NCBI GenBank assembly: GCA_947443815.1
Contig: CANEXR010000086.1
Span: forward strand, 1-10,290
Source: Flavobacteriaceae bacterium
Lineage (GTDB): Bacteria > Bacteroidota > Bacteroidia > Flavobacteriales > Flavobacteriaceae
DNA: 10,290 bases
Direction of reading: 5' to 3'
The position numbers and the translations under genes are program-made. Shown in pieces: positions 1-7,140 of the stretch; within the stretch, counting starts at the first letter, position 1, and every line of letters begins with the position of its first letter. The notes beneath the pieces are model-generated. The model searched no databases, was not told the DNA's origin, and worked only from the letters and a program-made list of their open reading frames with translations.

Positions 1-1
1 T

Positions 2-418
2 ACGGCGCTCTACGATTATAATAGTAGAAGTTTTGAGCAACAAAAAAACATACTCGAGGATAAAATCAATAAAAATTTCCCTGTAATTGTAGCAGAACTT
101 AATGGTGAAGTTGTTGGATTTGGTATGTATAGTGAATTTCGTTTTCGAGAAGCGTATAAATTTACAGTTGAACATTCCGTTTATGTGAATCAAAATTACC
201 ACGGAAAAGGAATTGGTAAAATACTGCTTCAAGAACTGATTCGACTAGCAAAAGAGCAAAATCTTCATACAATGATTGCGGTTATCGATGCTGAAAATCA
301 GAGCAGTGTTGAATTTCATGAGAAATTTGGTTTTAAAACGGTTGGTATTATCAAAGAATCGGGTTTTAAATTTGACCGCTGGTTGCATTCTGTTTTAATG
401 CAATTGATTTTAGAATAA
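2..418 (+). CDS. GNAT-family N-acetyltransferase, 5' end cut by window edge
   Basis: This is the C-terminal part, 138 readable residues, of an acetyl-CoA-dependent N-acetyltransferase resembling the phosphinothricin/amino-acid N-acetyltransferase group. The frame is already open at base 2 and reads through the ATG at 125, so that methionine (within GFGMYSEF) is internal and not the start. The acetyl-CoA pyrophosphate-binding loop HGKGIGK lies near fragment residues 67-73, after the beta strand HSVYV. Further on are the late GNAT pieces AVIDAENQSSVEFHEKFGF and the ending SGFKFDRWLHSVLMQ, which is typical of this subgroup. Family members are usually about 165-170 residues, so roughly 25-30 N-terminal residues lie outside the window. 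The protein is probably cytoplasmic. Its substrate cannot be told from sequence; the similarity to herbicide-detoxifying enzymes is only at subfamily level. The gene ends 60 bases before the Dus gene, which has its own promoter. Confidence 0.9.
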   Translation, partial: TALYDYNSRSFEQQKNILEDKINKNFPVIVAELNGEVVGFGMYSEFRFREAYKFTVEHSVYVNQNYHGKGIGKILLQELIRLAKEQNLHTMIAVIDAENQSSVEFHEKFGFKTVGIIKESGFKFDRWLHSVLMQLILE

Positions 419-427
419 ATGGTACTG

Positions 428-462
428 TTTCAAAAAAAACGCTAGAAAGAATAGTATCTTTG
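428..462 (+). promoter_or_regulatory. Bacteroidetes-type promoter for the Dus gene
   Basis: TATCTTTG at 455-462 matches the Bacteroidetes primary sigma -7 consensus TAnnTTTG exactly. It lies 16 bases before the ATG at 479. A weak -33 candidate (TTTC at 428-431) lies 23 bases upstream; no better TTTG or TTG is present. Transcription would start around 467-470, giving a leader of about ten bases without a Shine-Dalgarno site. The -7 box is seen directly; the start site is inferred. Confidence 0.55.
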
Positions 463-478
463 CACGACTACAATCACC

Positions 479-1423
479 ATGAACTATACTTTATTATCAT
501 CGCCTTTACAAGGATTTACCGATTTTCGTTTCAGAAACGCCCAAAATAAATATTTTGGAGGAATTGATACTTTCTATTCGCCCTACATACGTTTAAATGG
601 AAAATTGGTTGTCAAATCATCTTATGAACGCGATTTACTTCCAGAAAACAATAAGGACTTGGAAGTAATTCCACAAATTATAACCAATGATGAAGAGGAG
701 TTTTTATTTGTAGCAAAATATGTTCAGCAACTCGGTTACAAAGAATTAAACTGGAATTTAGGTTGTCCTTATCCCATGGTTACAAAATCTGGAATGGGTT
801 CTGGACTGATCAGTAATCCCCAAAAAATCAACAGTATTCTAGATAGAGCCCATTCCGAATCGGATATTATTGTATCTATGAAAATGCGGTTGGGATATGA
901 AAACAGTGAAGAAATTCTGGATGTTTTACCTATTTTGGATAACTATCCTATTAAAAATATTGCCATACATGCGCGTATTGGAAAACAACTTTATAAAGGT
1001 GGTGTACATCTCGATGCTTTTCAACACTGCATTGACAATACCAAACACAAGTTGTATTATAATGGTGATATAACCTCAGTTACTAAATTTCATGAAATGC
1101 AAAAACGGTTCCCTTCTATCGACCATTGGATGATAGGCAGAGGATTGATTGCCGATCCTTTTTTGCCAAGCATGATAAAAAACAATACGTTAGCATATCC
1201 TGAAAACAAAATGGAATTATTCAGTGCTTTTCACGATACACTTTACGAAGGATATAGTGAATCATTATCTGGGCAAACTCATATTCTATTGAAAATGCAC
1301 CACTTATGGGAATATTTTTCAGTTGTATTTTCTAATCCCCACAAGGTTTTTAAAAACATAAAAAAATCCAAAAGCATCCGCAATTATGAAGCTACGGTTA
1401 AGGAAATTATTGCTAAAGGTTGA
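479..1423 (+). CDS. tRNA-dihydrouridine synthase family protein (DusC-like length)
   Basis: This flavin-dependent enzyme reduces a specific uridine in the tRNA D-loop to dihydrouridine, using NADPH through FMN. The 314 residues form the usual Dus TIM barrel plus a C-terminal helical domain. The start SSPLQGFTDFRFR (7-19) is the FMN-binding entry motif. NWNLGCPYPMVTKSGMG (91-107) carries the catalytic cysteine Cys96. KMRLG (135-139), IHAR (163-166), YNGDI (194-198) and MIGRGLIADPFL (218-229) are the remaining FMN/phosphate-binding signatures. Length and motif layout resemble E. coli DusC, but paralogue assignment (A, B or C) is not secure from motifs alone. No key residue is missing. The start at 479 fits the first strand of the barrel and lies just after a good promoter. 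The gene is probably monocistronic: the upstream gene is separated by that promoter, and a terminator follows. Confidence 0.93.
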   Translation: MNYTLLSSPLQGFTDFRFRNAQNKYFGGIDTFYSPYIRLNGKLVVKSSYERDLLPENNKDLEVIPQIITNDEEEFLFVAKYVQQLGYKELNWNLGCPYPMVTKSGMGSGLISNPQKINSILDRAHSESDIIVSMKMRLGYENSEEILDVLPILDNYPIKNIAIHARIGKQLYKGGVHLDAFQHCIDNTKHKLYYNGDITSVTKFHEMQKRFPSIDHWMIGRGLIADPFLPSMIKNNTLAYPENKMELFSAFHDTLYEGYSESLSGQTHILLKMHHLWEYFSVVFSNPHKVFKNIKKSKSIRNYEATVKEIIAKG

Positions 1424-1454
1424 TTTAGAGCTTTGGGCAAAATACAAGTACATA

Positions 1455-1485
1455 AAAAAAGAGTTTGACTAGCAAACTCTTTTTT
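1455..1485. terminator. Bidirectional rho-independent terminator between Dus and peroxidase genes
   Basis: GAGTTTG (1461-1467) pairs with CAAACTC (1473-1479) around the loop ACTAG. The stem continues as A/T pairs from 1455-1460 to 1480-1485. The flanking A-run and T-run supply a U-tract in both directions. It lies 31 bases after the Dus stop and 26 bases beyond the convergent peroxidase stop, so it can end both transcripts. Confidence 0.85.
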
Positions 1486-1511
1486 ATATAAATCCTAATC
1501 TTTTGAAAAAA

Positions 1512-2099
1512 CTATCCCTTAACCCAATTCACAACAACTGCATCAGTTGGTAATGTTTTTGGTGAAATTACTTTAACTAATTCCCCTTTTTCATTGATAA
1601 GGTATTTCTGAAAATTCCATTCTACTTCAGAATCTTGTAAGCCATTTTTAGATTTTTGTGTCAAAAACTGATATACAGCACACATATCATCCCCTTTTAC
1701 AGATACTTTATCCATCATAGGGAAAGTTACTCCATAATTCAATTGACAAAAAGTAGCAATTTCTTCCTTAGTTCCTGGTTCTTGAGAAGCAAAATTATTA
1801 GCTGGAAAACCTACAATTACAAATCCTTTGTCTTTGTATTCTTTGTACAAAGCCTCTAAATCTTTATATTGAGGTGTTAATCCACATTTGGAAGCTGTAT
1901 TGACAATCATTACCTTTTTGCCTTTTAGAGTAGAAAAATCAAAAATATTTCCTGATAAATCTTCTACTTTAAACTGGTAAATTGTTTCTTTGGTCATTGG
2001 AGTTTCTTTCTTGTTATTATCTGATTTTTTTGATTGGGCCTGATTTTGGCAACTGAAAAGCAAAATTATACAACTAGCGATACCTAATAGATTCTTCAT
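1512..2099 (-). CDS. gpx: Glutathione peroxidase family lipoprotein (thiol peroxidase)
   Basis: This is a cysteine-type glutathione peroxidase homologue that should reduce hydrogen peroxide or organic hydroperoxides; bacterial members mostly use thioredoxin-like reductants. I start it at 2099 (195 residues), because the next residues form a lipoprotein signal ending LLFSC with lipidation at Cys17. The frame stays open to an ATG at 2162, but that adds 21 asparagine-rich residues ahead of the signal. The catalytic tetrad is present: Cys72 in NTASKCGLTPQY, Gln106 in SQEPGT, and Trp161-Asn162 in WNFQKYL. Cys118 in TFCQLNYGV sits where the resolving cysteine of thioredoxin-dependent members lies. 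The usual FPCNQF motif reads FPANNF (99-104 region), so its cysteine is lost. A lysine/asparagine linker (about 24-35) joins the lipid anchor to the domain, which suggests an envelope location. No convincing promoter is seen upstream. Confidence 0.9.
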   Translation of the reverse strand: MKNLLGIASCIILLFSCQNQAQSKKSDNNKKETPMTKETIYQFKVEDLSGNIFDFSTLKGKKVMIVNTASKCGLTPQYKDLEALYKEYKDKGFVIVGFPANNFASQEPGTKEEIATFCQLNYGVTFPMMDKVSVKGDDMCAVYQFLTQKSKNGLQDSEVEWNFQKYLINEKGELVKVISPKTLPTDAVVVNWVKG

Positions 2100-2164
2100 A
2101 TTTATTTTTTTTATAAAATTATAACAATTAATTGTTTGTGAGTAATTTATTTGATTAAACATAC

Positions 2165-2211
2165 GTTAAAAAACAAAGAAGCCTGTCAATACTAATGCAT
2201 TTACAGGCTTC
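2165..2211 (-). terminator. Rho-independent terminator after the TonB-dependent receptor
   Basis: Read on the minus strand, a perfect 9-bp stem (GAAGCCTGT at 2211-2203 with ACAGGCTTC at 2186-2178) closes a 16-base loop. TTTGTTTTTT follows at 2177-2168. It starts 34 bases beyond the receptor stop codon and ends the leftward DUF4331/TPR/receptor gene set. It also insulates the peroxidase gene on the same strand, which begins about 66 bases further on. Confidence 0.82.
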
Positions 2212-2244
2212 CAAACAAAGAAAACAACAAAACTTAATGTGGTA

Positions 2245-4458
2245 TTATAAAGTATAGGTGATTTTCCCCTTCATATAAAAAGGTGTTCCAGGTGTAAAAT
2301 GAATTTCCGTTACACTTTGAGTTTCATTTTTAAGTCTTGATTCCGTAGCAAATTGGGTTTCATTCCATTTAGCATTAAAAATATTCTCTGCAGAAATTCC
2401 AAAGTTTACTTTTTTATATTGATAATTAATATTCAAATCCGAGATGAAATATCCTTTGGCTACAATTGAATTGTCCTCATTTGCAGGTCGACTCTTTAGA
2501 TACCGCTGCCGAAATCCCCCGGAAAAACCTCTTATTTTATTAAAACTTACACCTCCAGTCGCAGTAAAATCAGGAGCTAATGGTATAAAATCTTGTCCTT
2601 TTGGTGCTTCAATACTTCTGGCATAGGTATAATTTGTATCTGCATCAAAAAACAACCAATTGTTCAATTGATAACGCAATCCCAATTCTACTCCCATGCG
2701 TTTTGTTTTCCCACTTGGCTCAATAATTCCTGCATCACCAACATATACAAACTCTTGTTCTAAGTACAAATACCATAAAGCTGCATTCATAATCAATGTT
2801 GGAAACGGTTTCCAAATAGTTCCAATATCTGTTCCAATTGCTGTTGGCAGAATTTGTTTTCCATTATTTTGGACTACTACCCGAGCATCATTCGAATGAA
2901 AACCTAGTCCTGATTTTACAAAAAATTGCAAATTGTTATTTTGCGAATAAATAAAATTCAACTTTGGAGCTAATTTTACTTTTGATTCTGATTGTGTTTT
3001 GTAATCTGTTACTAACTTATCCTGATAATTGAATTTAAAATAATCCAATCGAATTGCTGGATTAATCATCAGTTTACCAAAATTAAATTCCGAATTCAAA
3101 TAGGAAAACAAATTAGTCTGATCAATATCGCCTAGCTTTATATTTTCTAAAACTGTTTTTCTACTTACGGTATGAGAAAGTTCGGTATTTGTAGTTGCAT
3201 CCGCTCGGAAACCTGAGCCAAATTGTACTAAAACAGCAATATTGTTTACTTTTGTCTTTTTATTCAACTCAACATTTACCCCATAAATATCTCTATTTTC
3301 TTTTTGCTTAATTTGATCGCCATGTAAGGGGTCGTTTAGAAAAAAAGTGAAATTAGAATACAATTCAAATTGATAATTAGAATAAAAAGTAGTTGTTTTT
3401 AGAAACGTATTTTCATCAATTGACTTGCTAAAAGTTGCATTTATATTGGTTCTTGCAGTATTTCCGCCTTCAGTATCATCAACGGAACCAAATCTTGAAA
3501 TCGTTCCATTATCAATCAACCGTTGTGGAATTTGACCAGAAGCATCCCATTTACTCGAAAAACGGGAAACCATTAATGAAAACTTACTGTCATCATTCAA
3601 GATAGTCGAATATTTTCCTAACAAATTGATTCTGCTAAAATTTTGAGGCGAATCGAAAGGTCCATCCATCAAAATATATTCGGTAGCAATATAAGCGTTT
3701 TGATTTTTCTGATTTCCCAAAAGCGAAAACAATCCTAGTGTTCGCTTCGTGCTAAACTGTCCTAATTCAAAGCCAATAGTACTTTTTTCAAGTTTCTCTT
3801 TAGTTTGAAAAGCAACATATCCTGCTGTTGCAAAATCGCCTTTATTAGCATAATACGTCCCTTTTCCAAAATCAATTTTATCAACTGTTTCTGGGATAAC
3901 AAAATGCAAATCGGCATATCCTTGTCCGTGGGCATGAGAGACCATATTTACAGGCATACCATCAACCGAAATAGCAATATCTGTTCCGTGATCAATATCA
4001 AATCCTCTCAAAAAGAGCTGCTCCGCTTTGCCCCCACCTGCATGTTGACCGATGAATAACCCAGGTACTTTTCTTAAAATTTCTTGCGAAGAATTCACAG
4101 GAGTGGTTTGCAAATCAATTTTTGAAATTACATTCATCGCAGAAAGTTTTGGTTGAATTACAATCTCATTCAATCTAAAAACTGCTTCTTCCAAAACAAT
4201 AATGCTATTGGATGACATAATGGTAAAGTACTTTTTTTTGTACCCTAAAGCATTTATTTCCAAATTATTTCCAAGAATAGTTTTATCAATACTAAAACTT
4301 CCAAGCTCATTTGTATGGGCATGACTTTCGGAATTTAAATTTATCAAATAGGCATTTTCTATAGGATTTCCATCAATGTCAACTACTTTTCCTTTTAGAA
4401 TTTGACCCTGAGATACCGACCCTAAAAGTAATATTAGGAGCATTAATATATTTTTCAT
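2245..4458 (-). CDS. TonB-dependent outer-membrane receptor with carboxypeptidase-regulatory-like N-terminal domain
   Basis: This is an outer-membrane active transporter of 737 residues, driven by TonB-ExbBD; its substrate is unknown. Residues 1-19 form a Sec signal peptide ending SVSQGQ. Residues 20-90 are a carboxypeptidase-regulatory-like beta domain, common in Bacteroidetes receptors. Residues 110-218 are the plug, with the typical EILRKVPGLFIGQHAGGG, LFLRGFD and ISVDGMPVN elements. The remainder is the beta barrel, with many aromatic alternating strands and the C-terminal strand MKGKITYTL. The plug carries a cluster of histidines: His139, His157, then SHAHGQGYADLHF (174-186). An STN signalling domain is absent, so direct FecI/FecR-type signalling is unlikely. 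No SusD partner is adjacent, which argues against a SusC glycan transporter. The gene starts 6 bases after the TPR lipoprotein stop, so the two are surely co-transcribed. Confidence 0.92.
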   Translation of the reverse strand: MKNILMLLILLLGSVSQGQILKGKVVDIDGNPIENAYLINLNSESHAHTNELGSFSIDKTILGNNLEINALGYKKKYFTIMSSNSIIVLEEAVFRLNEIVIQPKLSAMNVISKIDLQTTPVNSSQEILRKVPGLFIGQHAGGGKAEQLFLRGFDIDHGTDIAISVDGMPVNMVSHAHGQGYADLHFVIPETVDKIDFGKGTYYANKGDFATAGYVAFQTKEKLEKSTIGFELGQFSTKRTLGLFSLLGNQKNQNAYIATEYILMDGPFDSPQNFSRINLLGKYSTILNDDSKFSLMVSRFSSKWDASGQIPQRLIDNGTISRFGSVDDTEGGNTARTNINATFSKSIDENTFLKTTTFYSNYQFELYSNFTFFLNDPLHGDQIKQKENRDIYGVNVELNKKTKVNNIAVLVQFGSGFRADATTNTELSHTVSRKTVLENIKLGDIDQTNLFSYLNSEFNFGKLMINPAIRLDYFKFNYQDKLVTDYKTQSESKVKLAPKLNFIYSQNNNLQFFVKSGLGFHSNDARVVVQNNGKQILPTAIGTDIGTIWKPFPTLIMNAALWYLYLEQEFVYVGDAGIIEPSGKTKRMGVELGLRYQLNNWLFFDADTNYTYARSIEAPKGQDFIPLAPDFTATGGVSFNKIRGFSGGFRQRYLKSRPANEDNSIVAKGYFISDLNINYQYKKVNFGISAENIFNAKWNETQFATESRLKNETQSVTEIHFTPGTPFYMKGKITYTL

Positions 4459-4464
4459 CAGCTT

Positions 4465-5760
4465 TTACAATTGATTGACTTTTTTATCAAAATTGGGTCC
4501 CAATTCATACAAACTAAAAAGTAATTCTTCCTTGATTGGTTTTACTTTTTCAATCAAATGATTAGCTTTATAAATCATTGCTAAGTGGTATTGGACTTTA
4601 GGTTCAAATGATTTTCCAATCACATGATTTTGAGCAATTGCTAATGCTTTTTTATTTTGACCTAAATTCAAATACGCCCAAGCCAATAAATCGGAGGAAT
4701 CAGGGGTTGGTCTGTGATTGACTTCAATCTTAGCAATTGTTAACGCTTTTTGAGCAGTTTGTTTATTATCAGCATAAATCAAAGTGTTGTATTTATTATA
4801 CATCGCACCATAATTGTTATTTTTCATCATAGAAAAATAAGCGTTTTTGTTTTTGATTTCTTCTTTTTTATTGCCTTCAAATTGAGCAATTTGAGATTTT
4901 AATAAATAAAAATCAGGTGTATTGTGTGTTTTGGCAATGGCATTAATTATTCTATTTGCTTCTGTAGTATTTCTTTCTTTAGAAAAAACAATCCATGCTA
5001 TTCCCTTTAAAGCATAAGAATAATTAGGGTCTAATGCTAATGTTTTTAGGAAACTGTTATACGATTCTTGAATCTTGCCAGCATGTCCATAAAAATCCCC
5101 CAAATTAGAATACGACCAAATTTTAAGTGTTTTATTGTTTTCTTTCTCTGCAATATCTCTTGCTTTTTCCATAAAAGTTATTGCTGTTTTCAAATCCCCT
5201 TTATGATCATTCCATTTTGCTAGACGTATCAAATAATCAAAATCATTCATATCCCGAATCGCATTTAGATTTTGGGCTGCTTGTCTATAATTTCCCAATT
5301 CCATTTGAACGTCAAAAAGCAATTTTTGAGTTTCTTTTCTACCTTCACCTATTGCTAAAGCTTTGTCAGCTAAAACTAATGCTTCTTTAAAACGGTGCTG
5401 TGAAATGTAGTTTCTTGCCAAAGAACGAATCGTTGCTACTCTTGAGTAATTGTAAGCTTCATTAGATTTTGTTAATAATTCTTCTGTTTTATAAAGATTT
5501 TTGATGGCTCCAGTATATTCGAAAAAAGTACCATAATTAGATGCTATTTGGCTTAAATAACTAATTTGATTGGGTGCAGCATCGAATTTTTTTTGCCAAA
5601 AATCAATTTCATTTTGAGCAAATGTGAGTGATTTATTGTCTATTAAAGTCAAGTATTTGTCATAATCGGATTTTTTGGTAATCTGTTTTGGTTTCGTCTC
5701 GCAACCGAATATAAATAGGATTGTGAAAACCAAAAATGAAAGTGTTTTTAAAGTTTTCAT
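4465..5760 (-). CDS. TPR-repeat lipoprotein of unknown function
   Basis: The 431-residue protein has an N-terminal hydrophobic stretch ending LFIFGC, a good lipobox with lipidation at Cys20. The following ETKPKQ lacks the usual acidic surface-export pattern, so facing the periplasm is plausible but unproven. Helical repeats fill the rest. The clearest tetratricopeptide unit is about 213-247 (WSYSNLGDFYGHAGKIQESY and on to ALDPNYSYA). Others lie near 108-141 (YISQHRFKEALVLADKAL), 143-175, 180-205 and 355-385 (LLAWAYLNLGQNKKALAIA). There is no enzymatic motif, so it is probably a scaffold or partner-binding protein. It is flanked 6 bases downstream by the TonB-dependent receptor and 79 bases upstream by the DUF4331 C-terminal half, with a hairpin terminator in that gap. 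The inferred role is assembly or partner of the receptor and DUF4331 proteins. Confidence 0.87.
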   Translation of the reverse strand: MKTLKTLSFLVFTILFIFGCETKPKQITKKSDYDKYLTLIDNKSLTFAQNEIDFWQKKFDAAPNQISYLSQIASNYGTFFEYTGAIKNLYKTEELLTKSNEAYNYSRVATIRSLARNYISQHRFKEALVLADKALAIGEGRKETQKLLFDVQMELGNYRQAAQNLNAIRDMNDFDYLIRLAKWNDHKGDLKTAITFMEKARDIAEKENNKTLKIWSYSNLGDFYGHAGKIQESYNSFLKTLALDPNYSYALKGIAWIVFSKERNTTEANRIINAIAKTHNTPDFYLLKSQIAQFEGNKKEEIKNKNAYFSMMKNNNYGAMYNKYNTLIYADNKQTAQKALTIAKIEVNHRPTPDSSDLLAWAYLNLGQNKKALAIAQNHVIGKSFEPKVQYHLAMIYKANHLIEKVKPIKEELLFSLYELGPNFDKKVNQL

Positions 5761-5790
5761 GCTCTAATTGTTTTGTTTGTTTGTTTTGTT

Positions 5791-5834
5791 TAAAAAAACA
5801 GAGCGTCATTAAAAGTAATGTGCTCTGTTTTTTA
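5791..5834 (-). terminator. Intra-operon hairpin terminator or attenuator after the DUF4331 pair
   Basis: On the minus strand, ACAGAGC (5828-5822) pairs with GCTCTGT (5804-5798). An inner AATG/CATT pairing closes a six-base loop. A run of T (from the A-run 5798-5792) follows. It begins only about 6 bases beyond the DUF4331 C-half stop. It ends about 30 bases before the TPR start, so little room is left for a separate promoter downstream of it. It probably lowers expression of the TPR and receptor genes relative to the DUF4331 genes by partial termination. Confidence 0.75.
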
Positions 5835-5839
5835 CTATA

Positions 5840-6388
5840 CTACCAGGCTGAAGCCAAATAAGGGAAAGTTGTTCCAAAAGCCTTATCATTCGCATTAACA
5901 TGATCTGAAGTAAGACCTGGATTCGAAGCCCCTGTTGAACCTCCAAAAATTAATAATAATTCAACATCAATTACATCATCAGCCAATGCTCTTCCTGTTA
6001 AAACATTCGTTCCATCAAAGAAAGTAGTTGGAGCTGTTTTAGACACATTAATTACATCTGTAGCCAAAAGCCCTGTAAACTGTGCTGCAGTTTGTCCTAA
6101 AGCATTCGTTGTGAACCCTGGATTCAAAGCTAATAATCTCGATTGGAAAATGGATTGATAGTTGGCCCCCATTGCTGATGGAATTGCCGCATTAAAATCA
6201 TCTTTTGGTTGTCCCGAAGCAATAAAAACGGTATTAATTGCTGGTCTCGCCATTTGATCTTGTTGCACATAAGTCCCTGAAAAATCTAAGCTTATGTCGC
6301 TGTTATTTGAATCATTATTATCGCAGTTTACTGAAACAATTGCCACAACTAGTGCAATTGTTATCATTTTGAATGGTGTTGTTTTCAT
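5840..6388 (-). CDS. DUF4331 C-terminal half as a separate lipoprotein
   Basis: The 182-residue protein starts with a signal peptide (KMITIALVVAIVSVNC) and probable lipidation at Cys22. Asn at position -1 is unusual for a lipobox. The acidic, asparagine-rich tract DNNDSNNSD (23-31) resembles the acidic surface-export signals of Bacteroidetes lipoproteins. From about 40 on it matches only the second half of the DUF4331 family: VQQDQMARPAINTVFI (41-56), KDDFNAAIP, TGRALADDVIDVELLLIFG (131-149) and the family ending VNANDKAFGTTFPYLASAW. The first half is supplied by the preceding gene, whose stop lies 18 bases upstream in the same reading frame. A stop-codon mutation of one gene does not explain this, because an entire export signal is present between the halves. 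The biochemical function of DUF4331 is unknown. I infer that the product pairs with the upstream protein. Confidence 0.85.
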   Translation of the reverse strand: MKTTPFKMITIALVVAIVSVNCDNNDSNNSDISLDFSGTYVQQDQMARPAINTVFIASGQPKDDFNAAIPSAMGANYQSIFQSRLLALNPGFTTNALGQTAAQFTGLLATDVINVSKTAPTTFFDGTNVLTGRALADDVIDVELLLIFGGSTGASNPGLTSDHVNANDKAFGTTFPYLASAW

Positions 6389-6406
6389 AATTTTAAATTT
6401 AATTGA

Positions 6407-7057
6407 TTATTGTTTTTTCTTTGTCTCCGCCCAAACATTCAAAGTGCTTGAAGTGCCTAACATTGCTTTTGGAACTTCAACAACTAATGAGAGCACATTT
6501 GTACCAGCAAAAGTGTCAACTCCAGGGTTATTAAATCCAGAAGCTGTTCCACCAAGAATAGCTTTGAATTGTCCTAAATCAAAAAAGAAAGGGTCATCTC
6601 TAGGTCCTGCAAAAAATTTCATTCCATTTTTTTCTGCTGTTAATGGAGTAGATCCATAAGAAGAAATAGTTACATTTCCTGAAGCTGCAGATGCTTTAAT
6701 AGTACTTGAAGTTCCTGTTGTGGTTGGAGCATAAGGGCCGAAAAAATACATTTTGTCGTCTCTTTTTATGGCTTGAATCACTAAATCTTCCACATTGTCG
6801 CCTGTGTTGTCAATATTGATTTCAATCATCACATTATCATTGAACGTCGCAGCAGCTGTTGCATTTGGACTTAACAACCCTTGTGTATTTACGGCAAATA
6901 CTAAATTATTGGGGTCTTGACCCTGAAAAGCATACACATCAGTAATATCTGAAGCATTACCTGTTACTGATGGCGCATCTATATGATCTGCAGCCACTAG
7001 TAGTAAGCCTGAAACCGCCACTAGCGACAGACCTAAAATCATTTTTGTTTTTTTCAT
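6407..7057 (-). CDS. DUF4331 N-terminal half, exported protein
   Basis: The 216-residue protein has a Sec signal peptide (KKTKMILGL, then hydrophobic to VAA at 21-23) without a lipobox cysteine, so it is probably released in the periplasm or beyond. The mature start DHIDAPSVTGNASDITDVYAF (24-44) corresponds to the family's opening motif, usually SHREAP or DHxDAP followed by DITDxYAF. FFAGPRDDPFFFDLGQF (148-164) is the central family signature. The sequence ends just after NVWAETKKKQ, where full DUF4331 proteins (commonly over 400 residues) continue into the half encoded by the next gene. Its function is unknown; conserved Asp, His and Arg residues are compatible with metal binding but do not prove it. 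It is the first gene of the leftward set, and its start lies at the edge of the control region shared with the divergent sigma factor, suggesting regulation by that factor. Confidence 0.87.
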   Translation of the reverse strand: MKKTKMILGLSLVAVSGLLLVAADHIDAPSVTGNASDITDVYAFQGQDPNNLVFAVNTQGLLSPNATAAATFNDNVMIEINIDNTGDNVEDLVIQAIKRDDKMYFFGPYAPTTTGTSSTIKASAASGNVTISSYGSTPLTAEKNGMKFFAGPRDDPFFFDLGQFKAILGGTASGFNNPGVDTFAGTNVLSLVVEVPKAMLGTSSTLNVWAETKKKQ

Positions 7058-7140
7058 TTTGTTTTATAATTAAAAGGTTATATAAAAGCATTTACGGTAA
7101 CGGATACCTTATGGTTTTATAATTTTTAAAAATAAATCAA

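Noticed and set aside
2097..2162. Upstream ATG (2162) for the peroxidase gene
   Set aside because: It would put 21 asparagine- and isoleucine-rich residues ahead of a standard lipoprotein signal that begins at the ATG at 2099.
2152..2164. TATGTTTA as a -7 box for the peroxidase gene
   Set aside because: It has one mismatch to TAnnTTTG, no suitable -33 element, and overlaps the region just after the receptor terminator; too weak to annotate.
3805..4059. Open frame of 84 codons on the plus strand inside the receptor gene
   Set aside because: It is antisense to the conserved plug domain; its translation is a cysteine- and isoleucine-rich shadow without recognisable features.
5766..5791. TTTGT-type simple repeat before the TPR gene
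   Set aside because: Read on the coding strand it is an A-rich leader (AACAAAACAAAC) directly before the start codon, as expected for Bacteroidetes translation initiation; it is too short and irregular to call a tandem repeat.
6389..6409. DUF4331 pair as a single gene broken by a nonsense mutation
   Set aside because: The halves are in the same frame with one TAA between them. However, the second half begins with a full signal peptide and lipobox, which a simple broken gene would not contain.
6294..6659. Open frame of 121 codons on the plus strand across the DUF4331 junction
   Set aside because: It is antisense to two well-supported genes, and its translation shows no family resemblance or signal.
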